Positions 1 to 9,322 are shown, counted from the first letter of the stretch. The stretch: 64,000 bases of DNA from Maribacter sp. BPC-D8 (GCF_035207705.1 NZ_CP128187.1:1426001-1490000), one strand, 5' to 3'. Translations and numbers: made by a program. Notes: generated from the sequence alone by a model not told the origin.

Positions 1-1
1 C

Positions 2-127
2 CCAGATTTTGTTTATCCAGAACTTATTTCATTGGCTCCTATCACAGAAGCTATTATAAACAATTACTACTTTCTAAGTAAATATCAGCAACTTCATTTT
101 GTATTAAGAGGCCCACCTACCTGTTAA
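2..127 (+). CDS. 3' end of a small gene entering from the left edge (41 codons)
   Basis: An open frame runs from the first bases of the window to a TAA at 125-127, 49 bases before the TonB receptor and on the same strand. The visible tail ends in the residues RGPPTC. Short secreted proteins ending in a Pro-Pro motif often precede metal-related TonB receptors in flavobacteria (the so-called HYC_CC_PP group). That is only a suggestion here, because the N-terminus with the HYC and CC motifs lies outside the window. The short gap to the receptor suggests co-transcription. Confidence 0.5.
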   Translation, partial: PDFVYPELISLAPITEAIINNYYFLSKYQQLHFVLRGPPTC

Positions 128-176
128 GATTTCATTTCAAACAAGGTAAAGTCTAAAAGTCTTAATACAATTTTAT

Positions 177-2450
177 ATGAAAAATATTTATATAACGATG
201 CTGTTCGCATTGTTTGCACAATTTACATTCGCACAGAATACATTACAGGGTACTATTAACAGTCAAGATGACCAAACACCCTTAGAACAAGTATCAATTT
301 ATTTTCCTCAGTTAGAAAAAGGAACGGTTACAAATGCTGCTGGTTATTATGAAATTAATAACTTGCCTTTAGGTAAATTTAAAATAGTAATATCATACAT
401 AGGGTTTCAAACCTATTCACAAACTGTTGAAGTTAATAGTACCAACACCCAACTATCTCTCGATCTAGCGCCAAGTGCTATAGAGATGGAAGAGGTTATT
501 GTATCTACACCGTTTCACAAACTACAACGTGAAAATGTAATGAAGGTTGAAAGAACCAGCATTAAAGATTTAAAATCTACCGGCGCAATCAACCTCTCTG
601 ATGGTATTACTAATATTCCGGGTGTTGAAAGTGTATCAACAGGCGTTGGAATTGGAAAACCTGTTATACGTGGTCTAAGCTCGAATAGAGTACTAACGTA
701 TACCCAAGGTATTCGTTTAGAGAATCAACAATTTGGTGATGAACATGGCTTAGGAATAAGTGATGCAGGTATAGAAAGTGTAGAGGTTATAAAAGGTCCT
801 GCGTCTTTATTATATGGTTCAGATGCACTTGGCGGGGTATTATATTTAAATCCTGAAAAATTTGCGAATTCTAATGATATAGAAGGTGACGTGAATTTAA
901 ATTACTTTACCAATACTCGAGGTTATAATGGCAATGCCGGATTTAAGGCATCTTCAGAAAAACTAAAATTCTTACTTCGTGCAGGTGGTAGTTCTCATGT
1001 TGATTACAAAACTGGTAATCATGAAAGAGTTACGAATTCCAGATTCAATGAAAAGGATTTAAAAACAGGTTTAGCGTATCAATTATCGCATTTTAAGACA
1101 GAATTACGCTACAATTACAACAATTCTGAATTAGGTATACCCGAAGAAATTGGCGAACAAACTACTAGCCGCAAAGCAGTTGAACCATTTCAAGACATCA
1201 CCAGTCATATTATAAGTTCTAAATCTAATTTGTATTTTAACAATTCTAGTCTTCAAGCCATTATTGGATATACACGAAATGATAGAAAAGAATTCGAAGA
1301 TCATCATCACGAAGAAGAACCTGAAGAGAGTGAAGAGGAACACACAGATGAAGAACATGAAGAAGAAGGCGCTGCACTAGATATGAAACTTGAAACCCTA
1401 AGTTATAATCTACAATATAATATGCCAAAAATAGGCGTAGTAGAGACGATAATAGGCTTACAGGGTATGAACCAAAAAAACAGTAACTACGGTGAAGAAA
1501 TATTAATACCAGATGCTACTACAAATGATATCGGACTATTAGCCACTTCTCATATTCATTTAAACAAAAACGATTTTCAACTTGGTGCTCGTTTTGACAG
1601 AAGAAGTATTGAAGCAGAAGCATCAGGTATAGTTGGTGAAGAAGGCTTTGTAGAAACTGTAGATAGAAGTTTCAATAGTTTTAATATTGCTGCTGGATAT
1701 AAATTAGATGTTTCAAAAAATCTTATTGCCCGTTTAAATATTGCTTCTGGCTTTAGAGCCCCTAACCTAGCTGAATTAACTTCTAACGGTTCACATGAAG
1801 GGACTAATAGATTTGAAGTAGGAAATGCCAATTTAAATAACGAAAGAAATGTTCAGACCGATTTGTCTTTTGAATTTTCAAATGAGCATTTTGAATTCTA
1901 TGTTAACACATTTTACAATTCCATTTCAGACTATATTTATTTAGAACCGAATGGAATGACCTTAGATGGTGATGCCGTTTTTCTGTATCAACAGCAAGAT
2001 GCGAATCTCTATGGTGGTGAGGCAGGTATACACTACCATCCACACCCATTAGATTGGTTACATATGGAGAGTAATTTCTCGACGGTGACAGGAGAATTAA
2101 AGGGCAATGGAAATCTTCCTTTAATACCTGCTAATAATTGGGCAAATACTTTGCGATTCGAATTTAATAAAATTAGTGAAAGCTTTAATAATGGATACGG
2201 ATTTCTAACCCTAAAATCCTATTTCGCACAGAATAAAGTAAGTGATTTTGAAACTGTAACTGATGGTTATTCCCTTTTAAATTTAGGATTTGGAGCCACC
2301 GTAACTATTTCAAATCAGCCGATTGAGTTTAAGCTTAGTGCAAATAACATCTTAGATAAAGAATATATATCACACTTATCGAGACTTAAAACTGATGGAA
2401 TATCCAATATTGGAAGAAATATAAATTTAGGTATTAGCCTACCTCTATAA
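177..2450 (+). CDS. TonB-dependent outer membrane receptor with His/Glu-rich loop, probable metal uptake
   Basis: This is a 757-residue outer membrane receptor. It has a signal peptide (about 1-20), a carboxypeptidase-regulatory-like domain (about 22-108), a plug domain (about 115-225, with the conserved IRGLSSNRVL and GDEHGLG stretches) and a C-terminal beta barrel ending in a hydrophobic residue. A loop at about residues 373-400 is made almost only of His, Glu and Asp. Such loops are known in zinc receptors of the ZnuD type, so divalent metal or metal-chelate uptake powered by TonB is the best inference. It probably shares a transcript with the small gene upstream and is closed by a hairpin terminator at 2467-2504. 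The substrate cannot be read from sequence alone. Confidence 0.88.
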   Translation: MKNIYITMLFALFAQFTFAQNTLQGTINSQDDQTPLEQVSIYFPQLEKGTVTNAAGYYEINNLPLGKFKIVISYIGFQTYSQTVEVNSTNTQLSLDLAPSAIEMEEVIVSTPFHKLQRENVMKVERTSIKDLKSTGAINLSDGITNIPGVESVSTGVGIGKPVIRGLSSNRVLTYTQGIRLENQQFGDEHGLGISDAGIESVEVIKGPASLLYGSDALGGVLYLNPEKFANSNDIEGDVNLNYFTNTRGYNGNAGFKASSEKLKFLLRAGGSSHVDYKTGNHERVTNSRFNEKDLKTGLAYQLSHFKTELRYNYNNSELGIPEEIGEQTTSRKAVEPFQDITSHIISSKSNLYFNNSSLQAIIGYTRNDRKEFEDHHHEEEPEESEEEHTDEEHEEEGAALDMKLETLSYNLQYNMPKIGVVETIIGLQGMNQKNSNYGEEILIPDATTNDIGLLATSHIHLNKNDFQLGARFDRRSIEAEASGIVGEEGFVETVDRSFNSFNIAAGYKLDVSKNLIARLNIASGFRAPNLAELTSNGSHEGTNRFEVGNANLNNERNVQTDLSFEFSNEHFEFYVNTFYNSISDYIYLEPNGMTLDGDAVFLYQQQDANLYGGEAGIHYHPHPLDWLHMESNFSTVTGELKGNGNLPLIPANNWANTLRFEFNKISESFNNGYGFLTLKSYFAQNKVSDFETVTDGYSLLNLGFGATVTISNQPIEFKLSANNILDKEYISHLSRLKTDGISNIGRNINLGISLPL

Positions 2451-2466
2451 TCATATTTCTAAAAAT

Positions 2467-2504
2467 AAAGAGCTTGATACTGCATGCAGTTTATCAAGCT
2501 CTTT
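2467..2504. terminator. Bidirectional hairpin terminator between convergent genes
   Basis: A 13-bp perfect inverted repeat (2467-2479 with 2492-2504) is flanked by A-rich and T-rich tracts. Its loop itself contains the palindrome CTGCATGCAG. It sits between the receptor gene and the convergent cytochrome gene and can serve both strands. Confidence 0.85.
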
Positions 2505-2511
2505 TATTATA

Positions 2512-2997
2512 TTACTCTTCCAATTGATACCATTCTATATCAGTTAACACCGCTCTTCTACCCTTCTTTCTAGGAGGATAATTGGTAACTAGATAATTAA
2601 TGATAACAGCTTCATTCTCTCCTAAATCCCATAAATTCTGGGTTTCTTGCATCCATTTTATAGTCGTTTTCCATCGTTCTGCATTCATTCTATTCTGAAT
2701 AACAAGTTTTGATGAGTGACAATTGGTACAATTCTGAATGGTCTCAGTCATGCCAGGCGCATCAATAAAACCAGTTCTTGAGTGGATACCGTTTTCAATT
2801 TTATCAAAATCATCTTCAACAGGTATATCAACTATTTCGGTATCTGGTTCGTCAGCCTTAAAAACAGATAGACTTGGGTCTACCATAAAATATATCAAAG
2901 CAATACCACCAATAGCTACAACAACACTTGCTAATAGTATCTTTCGATACAGACCTTTAAAATCGCGTTTTAATTTGCCATGATTTTGCTCTTTCAT
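2512..2997 (-). CDS. Membrane-anchored monohaem c-type cytochrome, partner of the sulfite-oxidase-like enzyme
   Basis: This 161-residue protein has one N-terminal membrane segment (about residues 20-38), an acidic linker and a single CxxCH haem c motif (CTNCH, about residue 90). A Met further on could be the second haem ligand. Its ATG follows the stop codon of the molybdoenzyme gene with no gap, so the two must be translated from one message. This arrangement resembles the SorAB sulfite dehydrogenases, where the molybdenum subunit passes electrons to a small cytochrome. Here the cytochrome appears anchored in the inner membrane and faces the periplasm. Confidence 0.85.
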   Translation of the reverse strand: MKEQNHGKLKRDFKGLYRKILLASVVVAIGGIALIYFMVDPSLSVFKADEPDTEIVDIPVEDDFDKIENGIHSRTGFIDAPGMTETIQNCTNCHSSKLVIQNRMNAERWKTTIKWMQETQNLWDLGENEAVIINYLVTNYPPRKKGRRAVLTDIEWYQLEE

Positions 2998-4218
2998 CTA
3001 TGCGATTTTTACAGCTATTCTATGACAAGCATTATTTAAATATCCTTTCGGGTTCCAACCAGGTAATAGCATTGGCTGACTAACACCATTAGCATCAGTA
3101 GCTTTTGCCCAAACCTCGTAATATCCTTCTTGCGGAAATAAAATAGATGCAGAGAAATGTTGCCAAGCTAAACGGTTCGCAGGTTTTTCAATGACACAGG
3201 TATTCCATGTAGCACCAAAATCTATAGAGTATTCCATTTTGGCAACTTCTAATTCACCTGCCCAAGCGTGCCCTCTAATGTTCAACTTTTTACCTTTAGA
3301 TAATGTTGCACCAGATTTTGGGTATGTAATTAAAGATTTAACGGGCATAGATTCAATAATGCACATATCTTCATCTGCAACTTTCTCACCAGGGGCAACC
3401 GGTTTGCACGGGACTCTATATGCTGTACCAGTCATTTTTGTACCATCATGAACTATATTTCTAATACTGATGCGTTGTAACCATTTTCCCGAAACTGAAG
3501 CGGGCCAACCACCAGCAATAACCCGTAACGGATAACCATGAGCTAACGGAATATCTTCTCCGTTCATTTTAAAAGCTAAAATAGTTTCATCTTGCATAGC
3601 CTTAGACATAGGCGCACCTCTAGATATCGGTTCTTTTGTTGGGTCTCTACTCAGATGAATATCGGCTGCATGATATCCAAAATATACGGCATCGTCTTTT
3701 ATACCTACATCTTCTAAAACATCGCGCAATCTAACACCTGTCCAGCTGGCACAGTATACCGCACCAATAGTCCATTGGTTCCCCTTTGCAGGTGGATCAA
3801 ATTCGCTTCTACCGTTACCACCACATTCAAGTGTTAATTGATAGGTATGATGTTTAAATTTGGATTTTAGCTCTGCAAGGGAATATGTTTTTTCTTGTTG
3901 AACAGATTCGCCATCTATGGTAAGCGTCCATTTTTCAACATCGATCTCTTCAGGTATGAGTCCGTTATTACGAATAAAAATAGATTTATTGGGTGTAACC
4001 TTATCATCTAATAGATGGGCTTGAGCCTCAATATTCCAAGGTTTATCGTTTAAAACGACCATACCCTTGTCTTTATTAAATAATTTAAATGGATCTGAAT
4101 CTTGTAGGGCTACAGGGGTGTAACCAGCTGGCATTAAATTTTTATAAACGATATCTACACCTAATAAGGCAGCTAGACCACCTAAACTAGATTTTGCAAC
4201 AAAATTTCTTCTCTTCAA
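2998..4218 (-). CDS. Sulfite-oxidase-family molybdopterin enzyme (SorA/SoxC-like)
   Basis: This is a 406-residue periplasmic molybdoenzyme. The N-terminus carries a twin-arginine motif (KRRNF) followed by a hydrophobic stretch, as expected for Tat export of a cofactor-loaded protein. The oxidoreductase molybdopterin-binding domain contains the molybdenum-ligand Cys at about residue 132 in the block LECGGNGRSEF, which is the form found in SoxC/SorA rather than YedY. A C-terminal Mo-co dimerisation domain follows (about 280-400). The start is a TTG: an in-frame stop lies two codons upstream and the signal peptide begins exactly there. The likely reaction is sulfite to sulfate, with electrons going to the adjoining cytochrome; sulfite as substrate is inferred. 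Confidence 0.87.
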   Translation of the reverse strand: MKRRNFVAKSSLGGLAALLGVDIVYKNLMPAGYTPVALQDSDPFKLFNKDKGMVVLNDKPWNIEAQAHLLDDKVTPNKSIFIRNNGLIPEEIDVEKWTLTIDGESVQQEKTYSLAELKSKFKHHTYQLTLECGGNGRSEFDPPAKGNQWTIGAVYCASWTGVRLRDVLEDVGIKDDAVYFGYHAADIHLSRDPTKEPISRGAPMSKAMQDETILAFKMNGEDIPLAHGYPLRVIAGGWPASVSGKWLQRISIRNIVHDGTKMTGTAYRVPCKPVAPGEKVADEDMCIIESMPVKSLITYPKSGATLSKGKKLNIRGHAWAGELEVAKMEYSIDFGATWNTCVIEKPANRLAWQHFSASILFPQEGYYEVWAKATDANGVSQPMLLPGWNPKGYLNNACHRIAVKIA

Positions 4219-4237
4219 AACTCAAGTTATTTGAGTT
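4219..4237. promoter_or_regulatory. Perfect inverted repeat directly upstream of the molybdoenzyme start
   Basis: AACTCAA and TTGAGTT form a perfect 7-bp inverted repeat with a 5-base spacer. It abuts the TTG start codon of the sulfite-oxidase-like gene. It could be an operator, or an RNA hairpin in the leader that limits initiation at the weak TTG. Confidence 0.4.
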
Positions 4238-4272
4238 AAAGTTAAGGTATTTAATAAAATTAAAAGTAAGAT

Positions 4273-4572
4273 TTAAACTTCTATTGTTTGTCCTTTTTTG
4301 GCTCCTTTGAAAACATAAGTATATAACCACATCAATGTAAATGATGGTATAATATCAAACCCTGGTATAATTTCTTCTAAGAAAGTAAATGCACCTGCAG
4401 CTTGCCCTACCTTACCTTTATACATTCTGGTCATGAGCCAACCAGCAAGGGGCGCCCAAACTATATCTGAAAATTCACCTACAAAAGGTATTACGAAAGA
4501 CAGCATACCTATACCATCAAAAAGCAACCCCATAAAAAGCTGCTTATATTTTTTATCTTTAAAAATTGACAT
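4273..4572 (-). CDS. Small integral membrane protein, unknown function
   Basis: This is a 99-residue protein with hydrophobic segments at about 12-32, 35-48 and 74-90, short basic ends and no signal for export. It lies upstream of the molybdoenzyme gene on the same strand with a gap of 54 bases, so it could be in the same transcript. Small proteins of this type are widespread in flavobacteria, but no function is known to me and I could not assign a named family with confidence. Confidence 0.7.
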   Translation of the reverse strand: MSIFKDKKYKQLFMGLLFDGIGMLSFVIPFVGEFSDIVWAPLAGWLMTRMYKGKVGQAAGAFTFLEEIIPGFDIIPSFTLMWLYTYVFKGAKKGQTIEV

Positions 4573-4654
4573 ATTGAAAAATTAGTTATTCTAACTTAAG
4601 AATGCAACAAAGATGCCAAATATTAAAAATTTATAAAAGTCGATTTAAGACCTT

Positions 4655-5254
4655 TTAAGAAAGTTTTGCGCTGATTAGTTTCAAAAACTCGTTTCTTGTC
4701 TCAATTTTTTCGAACTGACCTCTAAACCCTGATGTAGTAGTTACCGAGTTTTGTTTCTGTACACCACGCATCATCATACACATGTGCGATGCTTCAATTA
4801 CAACCGCAACACCTTTAGGTTTCAAAGTATTATTGATGCACTCTAGAATATCGTGCGTTAGCCTTTCTTGCACCTGTAGTCTTCTAGCAAAAACATCTAC
4901 TACACGAGGTATTTTACTTAAGCCAACAATTTGACCATTAGGTATATATGCAATATGTGCTTTACCAAAAAATGGTAACATATGGTGTTCGCATAAAGAA
5001 TACAATTCAATATCCTTTATAATAACCATATCATCATAATCTTCTTTGAACATTGCCCCTTCTAAAATCTCTACAGGATCTTGTTGATACCCTTGAGTTA
5101 AAAATAACATAGCTTTAGCTGCACGTTCTGGGGTTTTAACCAAACCTTCCCTTTCTACATCTTCGCCAATTTCTTCAATAATCGATGAATACCTGCTTTT
5201 AACTTCATCGGTAATTTCAAGATTGTACTCTTCTAAATTTCTATATGGGGACAT
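4655..5254 (-). CDS. folE: GTP cyclohydrolase I
   Basis: This 199-residue enzyme converts GTP to 7,8-dihydroneopterin triphosphate, the first step of tetrahydrofolate (and pterin) synthesis. The family signature is clear: the zinc ligands Cys88 and His91 in [10 protein letters not shown] and Cys159 in SHMCMMMRG, plus the block [20 protein letters not shown]. Its length is normal for the family. A promoter with both boxes lies upstream at 5295-5323, which gives a short leader of about 35 bases. The gene appears to be transcribed alone. Confidence 0.96.
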   Translation of the reverse strand: MSPYRNLEEYNLEITDEVKSRYSSIIEEIGEDVEREGLVKTPERAAKAMLFLTQGYQQDPVEILEGAMFKEDYDDMVIIKDIELYSLCEHHMLPFFGKAHIAYIPNGQIVGLSKIPRVVDVFARRLQVQERLTHDILECINNTLKPKGVAVVIEASHMCMMMRGVQKQNSVTTTSGFRGQFEKIETRNEFLKLISAKLS

Positions 5255-5294
5255 AAATTATATTTGTGTTTAACCTAATTAAATTTAAGTTGAA

Positions 5295-5323
5295 CAAATT
5301 TAGTATTTTCTTTTATCATCCAA
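5295..5323 (-). promoter_or_regulatory. Bacteroidota-type promoter of folE
   Basis: Read on the minus strand, TTG (5323-5321) is followed after 18 bases by TAAATTTG (5302-5295). This matches the flavobacterial -33/-7 consensus TTG-N18-20-TAnnTTTG and places the start of transcription some 30-35 bases before the folE ATG. Confidence 0.7.
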
Positions 5324-5410
5324 CATAAATATTTCATAAATATAATGCTGCATATTAATAGTAAACGCAACTAAAAGAGAAATACTATTTTTACCGTGCT
5401 CCTTTTTCAT

Positions 5411-5418
5411 TAATTTTG
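5411..5418 (+). promoter_or_regulatory. Probable -7 box upstream of the LolD-like gene
   Basis: TAATTTTG matches the Bacteroidota -7 consensus TAnnTTTG and lies about 40 bases before the ATG of the ABC ATPase. No clear -33 TTG is visible at the usual distance. Confidence 0.45.
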
Positions 5419-5456
5419 AATTTCAACATAATATCACCCTAAACACAATCTTTCTT

Positions 5457-6137
5457 ATGATAAAAGCTTCTAACATTCATAAATATTACGGAGAATTAGA
5501 AGTTCTTAAAGGTGTTGATCTTCATATAAAAAAGGGGGAAATCGTTTCTATTGTTGGTGCCTCTGGTGCAGGAAAGACCACATTATTACAAATTCTTGGA
5601 ACTTTAGATGTTCAATCGAACCGTAAGGGTAGTACACTACTTATCAATAACATTGAAACTACCAATCTGAATGATAAAGATTTAGCGAAATTCAGAAATG
5701 AACATATTGGCTTCATCTTTCAATTTCATCAATTGCTTCCTGAATTTACGGCTATTGAAAATGTATGCTTACCTGCATTCATAAAAAAAACGCCTAAAGC
5801 AGAAGCAGAAGCTAGAGCAAAAGAGTTATTAGAGTTCTTAGGTTTGTCGCATCGCTATAACCATAAGCCGTCTGAGCTATCTGGCGGAGAACAGCAACGC
5901 GTTGCAGTAGCACGAGCTTTAATAAACAACCCATCAATAATATTTGCCGATGAACCTAGTGGAAATTTAGATTCTGAAAGTGCCGATAATCTTCACAAGT
6001 TATTTTTTGAATTACGAGAAAAATTCGGACAAACATTTGTTATCGTAACCCACAACAGCGAACTGGCAGAAATGGCAGATAGAAAGTTGACTATGGTAGA
6101 TGGTAAAATTGTAGATAAAGAAATCATTTTAGCATAA
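5457..6137 (+). CDS. ABC transporter ATP-binding protein, LolD-like
   Basis: This 226-residue nucleotide-binding subunit has Walker A (GASGAGKT, residues 34-41), a signature motif ([10 protein letters not shown], about 140) and Walker B ([12 protein letters not shown], about 160-171). The block [11 protein letters not shown] and the GNLD ending are typical of the LolD/MacB branch, which drives lipoprotein release from the inner membrane or related efflux. No permease gene is adjacent, so the partner must be encoded elsewhere. It is followed after 10 bases by the CPBP protease gene. Confidence 0.9.
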   Translation: MIKASNIHKYYGELEVLKGVDLHIKKGEIVSIVGASGAGKTTLLQILGTLDVQSNRKGSTLLINNIETTNLNDKDLAKFRNEHIGFIFQFHQLLPEFTAIENVCLPAFIKKTPKAEAEARAKELLEFLGLSHRYNHKPSELSGGEQQRVAVARALINNPSIIFADEPSGNLDSESADNLHKLFFELREKFGQTFVIVTHNSELAEMADRKLTMVDGKIVDKEIILA

Positions 6138-6147
6138 GAGAAAACAG

Positions 6148-6705
6148 ATGCTAGAAGAACTTTTATTATTTGCAAAGAATCCGGTTTATGAACAGGATAT
6201 TACAACTTCATTCTCTAACAAATTAAGAACATTTTTTAAGTTACTGATTATAGCTTTATGCACAAGTATTGTGTTATTAATAGTCGCAAGTTTAGCAGAA
6301 AATGTACTTCAACTAGAGATGGGTAAACATGCTATGGACGATTTGTTCGATAACTATTCAATAGCTATAATTTTCTTTTTAGCTGTAGTGATTGCGCCAT
6401 TTTTTGAAGAACTGTTATTTAGGGGACCACTAGTATTTTTTAAAAATTCCAACTATTTCAGAATAATCTTTTATTCATTTACCATCGCTTTCGGATTTAT
6501 GCACATTAGCAATTTCGAAATGAGCACGCAAGTATTACTGTTTTCACCATTATTGGTAGCTCCACAAATTGGGGTTGGTTTTCTTTTAGGATTTATACGT
6601 GTTAAATTCGGACTAGTTTGGTCAATGGCGCTGCATGCTTGCTACAACATGGTACTCATAGTACCTGTATTGATAATGCAAATTTTAGATATACCCATTG
6701 AATGA
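6148..6705 (+). CDS. CPBP-family intramembrane metalloprotease
   Basis: This 185-residue protein has about five membrane segments and the three motifs of the CPBP (CAAX protease and bacteriocin-processing, Abi) family: EELLFRG (about 86-92), a His in FMHIS (about 117) and HACYN (about 162). The Glu-Glu and His residues are the expected metal ligands and catalytic groups. The gene starts 10 bases after the ABC ATPase gene and its last four bases overlap the start of the next gene, so the three form an operon. The substrate is unknown. Confidence 0.88.
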   Translation: MLEELLLFAKNPVYEQDITTSFSNKLRTFFKLLIIALCTSIVLLIVASLAENVLQLEMGKHAMDDLFDNYSIAIIFFLAVVIAPFFEELLFRGPLVFFKNSNYFRIIFYSFTIAFGFMHISNFEMSTQVLLFSPLLVAPQIGVGFLLGFIRVKFGLVWSMALHACYNMVLIVPVLIMQILDIPIE

Positions 6706-7466
6706 CAAAAAGTGAGTTAAAAGTATTCTTAGATGAGAAGGTTATTCAGTATAATAATCCTGAATTCTTAGAAACAGATCCTATACAGATTCCACATCTT
6801 TTTACGACAAAAGAAGACATTGAAATAAGTGCTTTTTTAACCGCTACCATAGCTTGGGGAAACAGAAAAAGCATTATCAATAATTCACATAAACTTATGG
6901 AAAGAATGGGGCAAAGTCCGTATGACTTTGTTCTAAACCATACCGATGAAAATCTTGAAAATTTAGCTGGCTTCGTTCATAGAACTTTCAATTCCATTGA
7001 TCTTACCTATTTTATTCAGAGTCTTAAAAACATTTACAACAACCATAAGGGTTTAGAAGGTGTTTTTACAAAACATCAAGGCAAGGAAAGCTTACAGCCC
7101 ACAATTTCAGAATTTAAGAAAATATTTTTTGAATTACCATATGAGCAACGTACAACAAAGCATGTATCTGACCCATTAAAAGGTTCTGCGGCAAAAAGAA
7201 TAAACATGTTTTTACGGTGGATGGTAAGAGACGCTTCTACCAATGTAGATTTCGGCATCTGGAAAGATATTAATCCTTCCAAATTATCTTGCCCTTTAGA
7301 TGTTCATTCTGGTAATGTAGCCAGAAAACTAGGACTTTTAAAACGGAAGCAAAATGATGCAAAAGCACTTGCAGAATTAGATAAAAACTTAAGAAAACTG
7401 GACCCATTGGATCCAGTTAAATATGATTTTGCTCTATTCGGATTAGGAGTCTTTGAAAAATTCTAA
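6702..7466 (+). CDS. TIGR02757 / DUF2400 family protein
   Basis: This 254-residue soluble protein matches the TIGR02757 family by its opening region, by the block AFLTATIAWGNRKSI (about 45-60) and by the C-terminal helix-rich part with CPLDVHSGNVARKLGL. The family is widespread in Bacteroidota and is related to helix-hairpin-helix DNA glycosylase-like folds, but its role is not established. The ATG overlaps the CPBP protease stop by four bases, and the stop overlaps the convergent peroxidase gene by four bases. Confidence 0.85.
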   Translation: MTKSELKVFLDEKVIQYNNPEFLETDPIQIPHLFTTKEDIEISAFLTATIAWGNRKSIINNSHKLMERMGQSPYDFVLNHTDENLENLAGFVHRTFNSIDLTYFIQSLKNIYNNHKGLEGVFTKHQGKESLQPTISEFKKIFFELPYEQRTTKHVSDPLKGSAAKRINMFLRWMVRDASTNVDFGIWKDINPSKLSCPLDVHSGNVARKLGLLKRKQNDAKALAELDKNLRKLDPLDPVKYDFALFGLGVFEKF

Positions 7467-9295
7467 TTCAGGTTTTCAAATTGTTGATCGGTCAATGTTT
7501 TCATAAAGGCGATTATGGCTTTCGATTCTACTTCAGTTAAGTTTAAAGAATCTGACGGCAAGGTTTGATACGGTACATCTAAGCCCATACCTAATCCACC
7601 ACCAACATTATAAAACTCTACCACTTCCTCTAAAGTTTTATATACACCGTTATGCATGTAAGGTCCTGTTAAATCTACATTTCTCACTGTTGAAGTTTTA
7701 AAGAAATGTTTCTTTTCCTCCACTTCATATGGGTAATATTGACCCCAATCATCATCTAAAACAGGATTCTCAAAACTTGCGTTCTTAGGCACTCCAAGAT
7801 TCTCAAATTCACTCTCCATATATTTTGGAGGTACCGTACCATTGAAAGCAGGTGGAAAATGGCAAGTTGCACATGCGGCTTTTCCCATAAAAAGATTAAA
7901 GCCTTTAACTTCTTCGTTGGTCATCGATTCTTCTAATCCGTTTATATTTCGGTCAAATTTAGAATCGAAACTAGAAAGACTTCTAATATAAGTTGCAATC
8001 GCATTTCTTGCATTCATATTGGTTATTCTACCATCGTAAAGCGAATCAAATTGAACTCTGTAAACTGGTTGTTCTTGTATTTTTTCTTCCAGTTGTTCTA
8101 AATCGATATGAAATTCGTTTTCATTATTGGTAACACCTACAATTTGATCTTCTAGTCCATCTGCCCTACCATCATAAAACAATGAACGTTGATATACCGC
8201 ATAAGTTAACGTAGGTGAATTACGTTGTAGTTCTTTTCCGTTACTACCCACTGCTTTTGTATGACCATCGGTAAAAGCTTTTTCTTTTATATGGCAGGTA
8301 GCACAACTAATTGCACCAGTACTAGACAAAGCTTTGTCGTTAAACAATTGACGCCCTAATGCTATTCTTTCTTCTGTAATTTCGGGTGCTCTTTGCATCG
8401 AGAACATTTTCATATTAAAAAAGTTCTTTTCAAATAAACTTGTAGCATTTGGATTTAATGAGCGAGAATCGCTTAATTCAACATCCCAATCTTGAGCAGT
8501 TTTCAAAGCTAGGTCTAGCTGACGATTGGTATGTTCTTTTATAAACGAATAACGGTCAAATTCATCAAAATCACTTTTTTTCAATACTGCAATGGCAGAA
8601 GCTATTTCCTTACTCCATTCTTCGTACAATTCTATATTATAAAAGGCATCCTTATAAATATCTAACACCTTTTGTATAGATTCATAATTATAAACCGCTT
8701 CATTTAAAGAGTTCGAAAGCATCGGCGAATCAAAACCTGTAATTCCTTTTGTTGCGATATTTACAATAGCATCTCGAATCATTTTTAAATGGTGTCTATC
8801 TCGCTGTGCAATGAGAATATGATTCTTTTTTACAAATGGTATTCTAACCTTTAAGTATGTCAATACTGAGTTCAATTCTTTATTAGAAAAACCATCTTCA
8901 GCATATAAAAGCTCTTCTAAAACTTGAAAACTCTTTGGGTCTTGAATTTTAATATCTTGATGGTCATCTATTTCTACTTTTAATAAGTTAGGTGCATTCA
9001 TAGATACATAATTCTCATAATCGTACGCTATAAGCATTGGCTCTACTCTTTTATACCATGCTCTACTTTTAAGAAATAACGCTTTATTTTTTGATACAGA
9101 ATTCAAAGTATCCATCTGTTGCATGTAATGCGAAGTACTGTCAAGGGTAATAAAATAATAATCACGTATAGCATCATTGAACATCGATTGCTCGCTATTT
9201 GTAATCATTAATTTAGGTTTTGATTCCTCATGCTTACAGGATAGAAAAATACCCAGCAATAGTGTCAAAATCCATTTATTATGAACTGCTCTCAT
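7463..9295 (-). CDS. Dihaem cytochrome c peroxidase lipoprotein with an N-terminal helical domain
   Basis: This is a 610-residue protein. A lipobox (FLSC) anchors it to a membrane. Residues of about 30-290 form a helical region not found in classical peroxidases, and the C-terminal 300 residues are a CcpA/MauG-type domain with two haem motifs, CATCH at about 330 and CATCH at about 474. Classical enzymes reduce hydrogen peroxide with electrons from a cytochrome. The N-terminal extension makes the protein about 1.8 times the usual length and may be a partner-binding or iron-related (imelysin-like) module. It follows the PhoX-like lipoprotein gene on the same strand but is separated from it by a hairpin. 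Confidence 0.87.
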   Translation of the reverse strand: MRAVHNKWILTLLLGIFLSCKHEESKPKLMITNSEQSMFNDAIRDYYFITLDSTSHYMQQMDTLNSVSKNKALFLKSRAWYKRVEPMLIAYDYENYVSMNAPNLLKVEIDDHQDIKIQDPKSFQVLEELLYAEDGFSNKELNSVLTYLKVRIPFVKKNHILIAQRDRHHLKMIRDAIVNIATKGITGFDSPMLSNSLNEAVYNYESIQKVLDIYKDAFYNIELYEEWSKEIASAIAVLKKSDFDEFDRYSFIKEHTNRQLDLALKTAQDWDVELSDSRSLNPNATSLFEKNFFNMKMFSMQRAPEITEERIALGRQLFNDKALSSTGAISCATCHIKEKAFTDGHTKAVGSNGKELQRNSPTLTYAVYQRSLFYDGRADGLEDQIVGVTNNENEFHIDLEQLEEKIQEQPVYRVQFDSLYDGRITNMNARNAIATYIRSLSSFDSKFDRNINGLEESMTNEEVKGFNLFMGKAACATCHFPPAFNGTVPPKYMESEFENLGVPKNASFENPVLDDDWGQYYPYEVEEKKHFFKTSTVRNVDLTGPYMHNGVYKTLEEVVEFYNVGGGLGMGLDVPYQTLPSDSLNLTEVESKAIIAFMKTLTDQQFENLN

Positions 9296-9322
9296 GTTAT
9301 TTATTGAAATTGTAATTAATAG

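Noticed and set aside
1131-1358. Minus-strand open frame of 75 codons opposite the His/Glu-rich loop
   Set aside because: It is a shadow of the GAA/CAT-rich codons of the receptor gene. It encodes Phe-rich low-complexity sequence and has no promoter.
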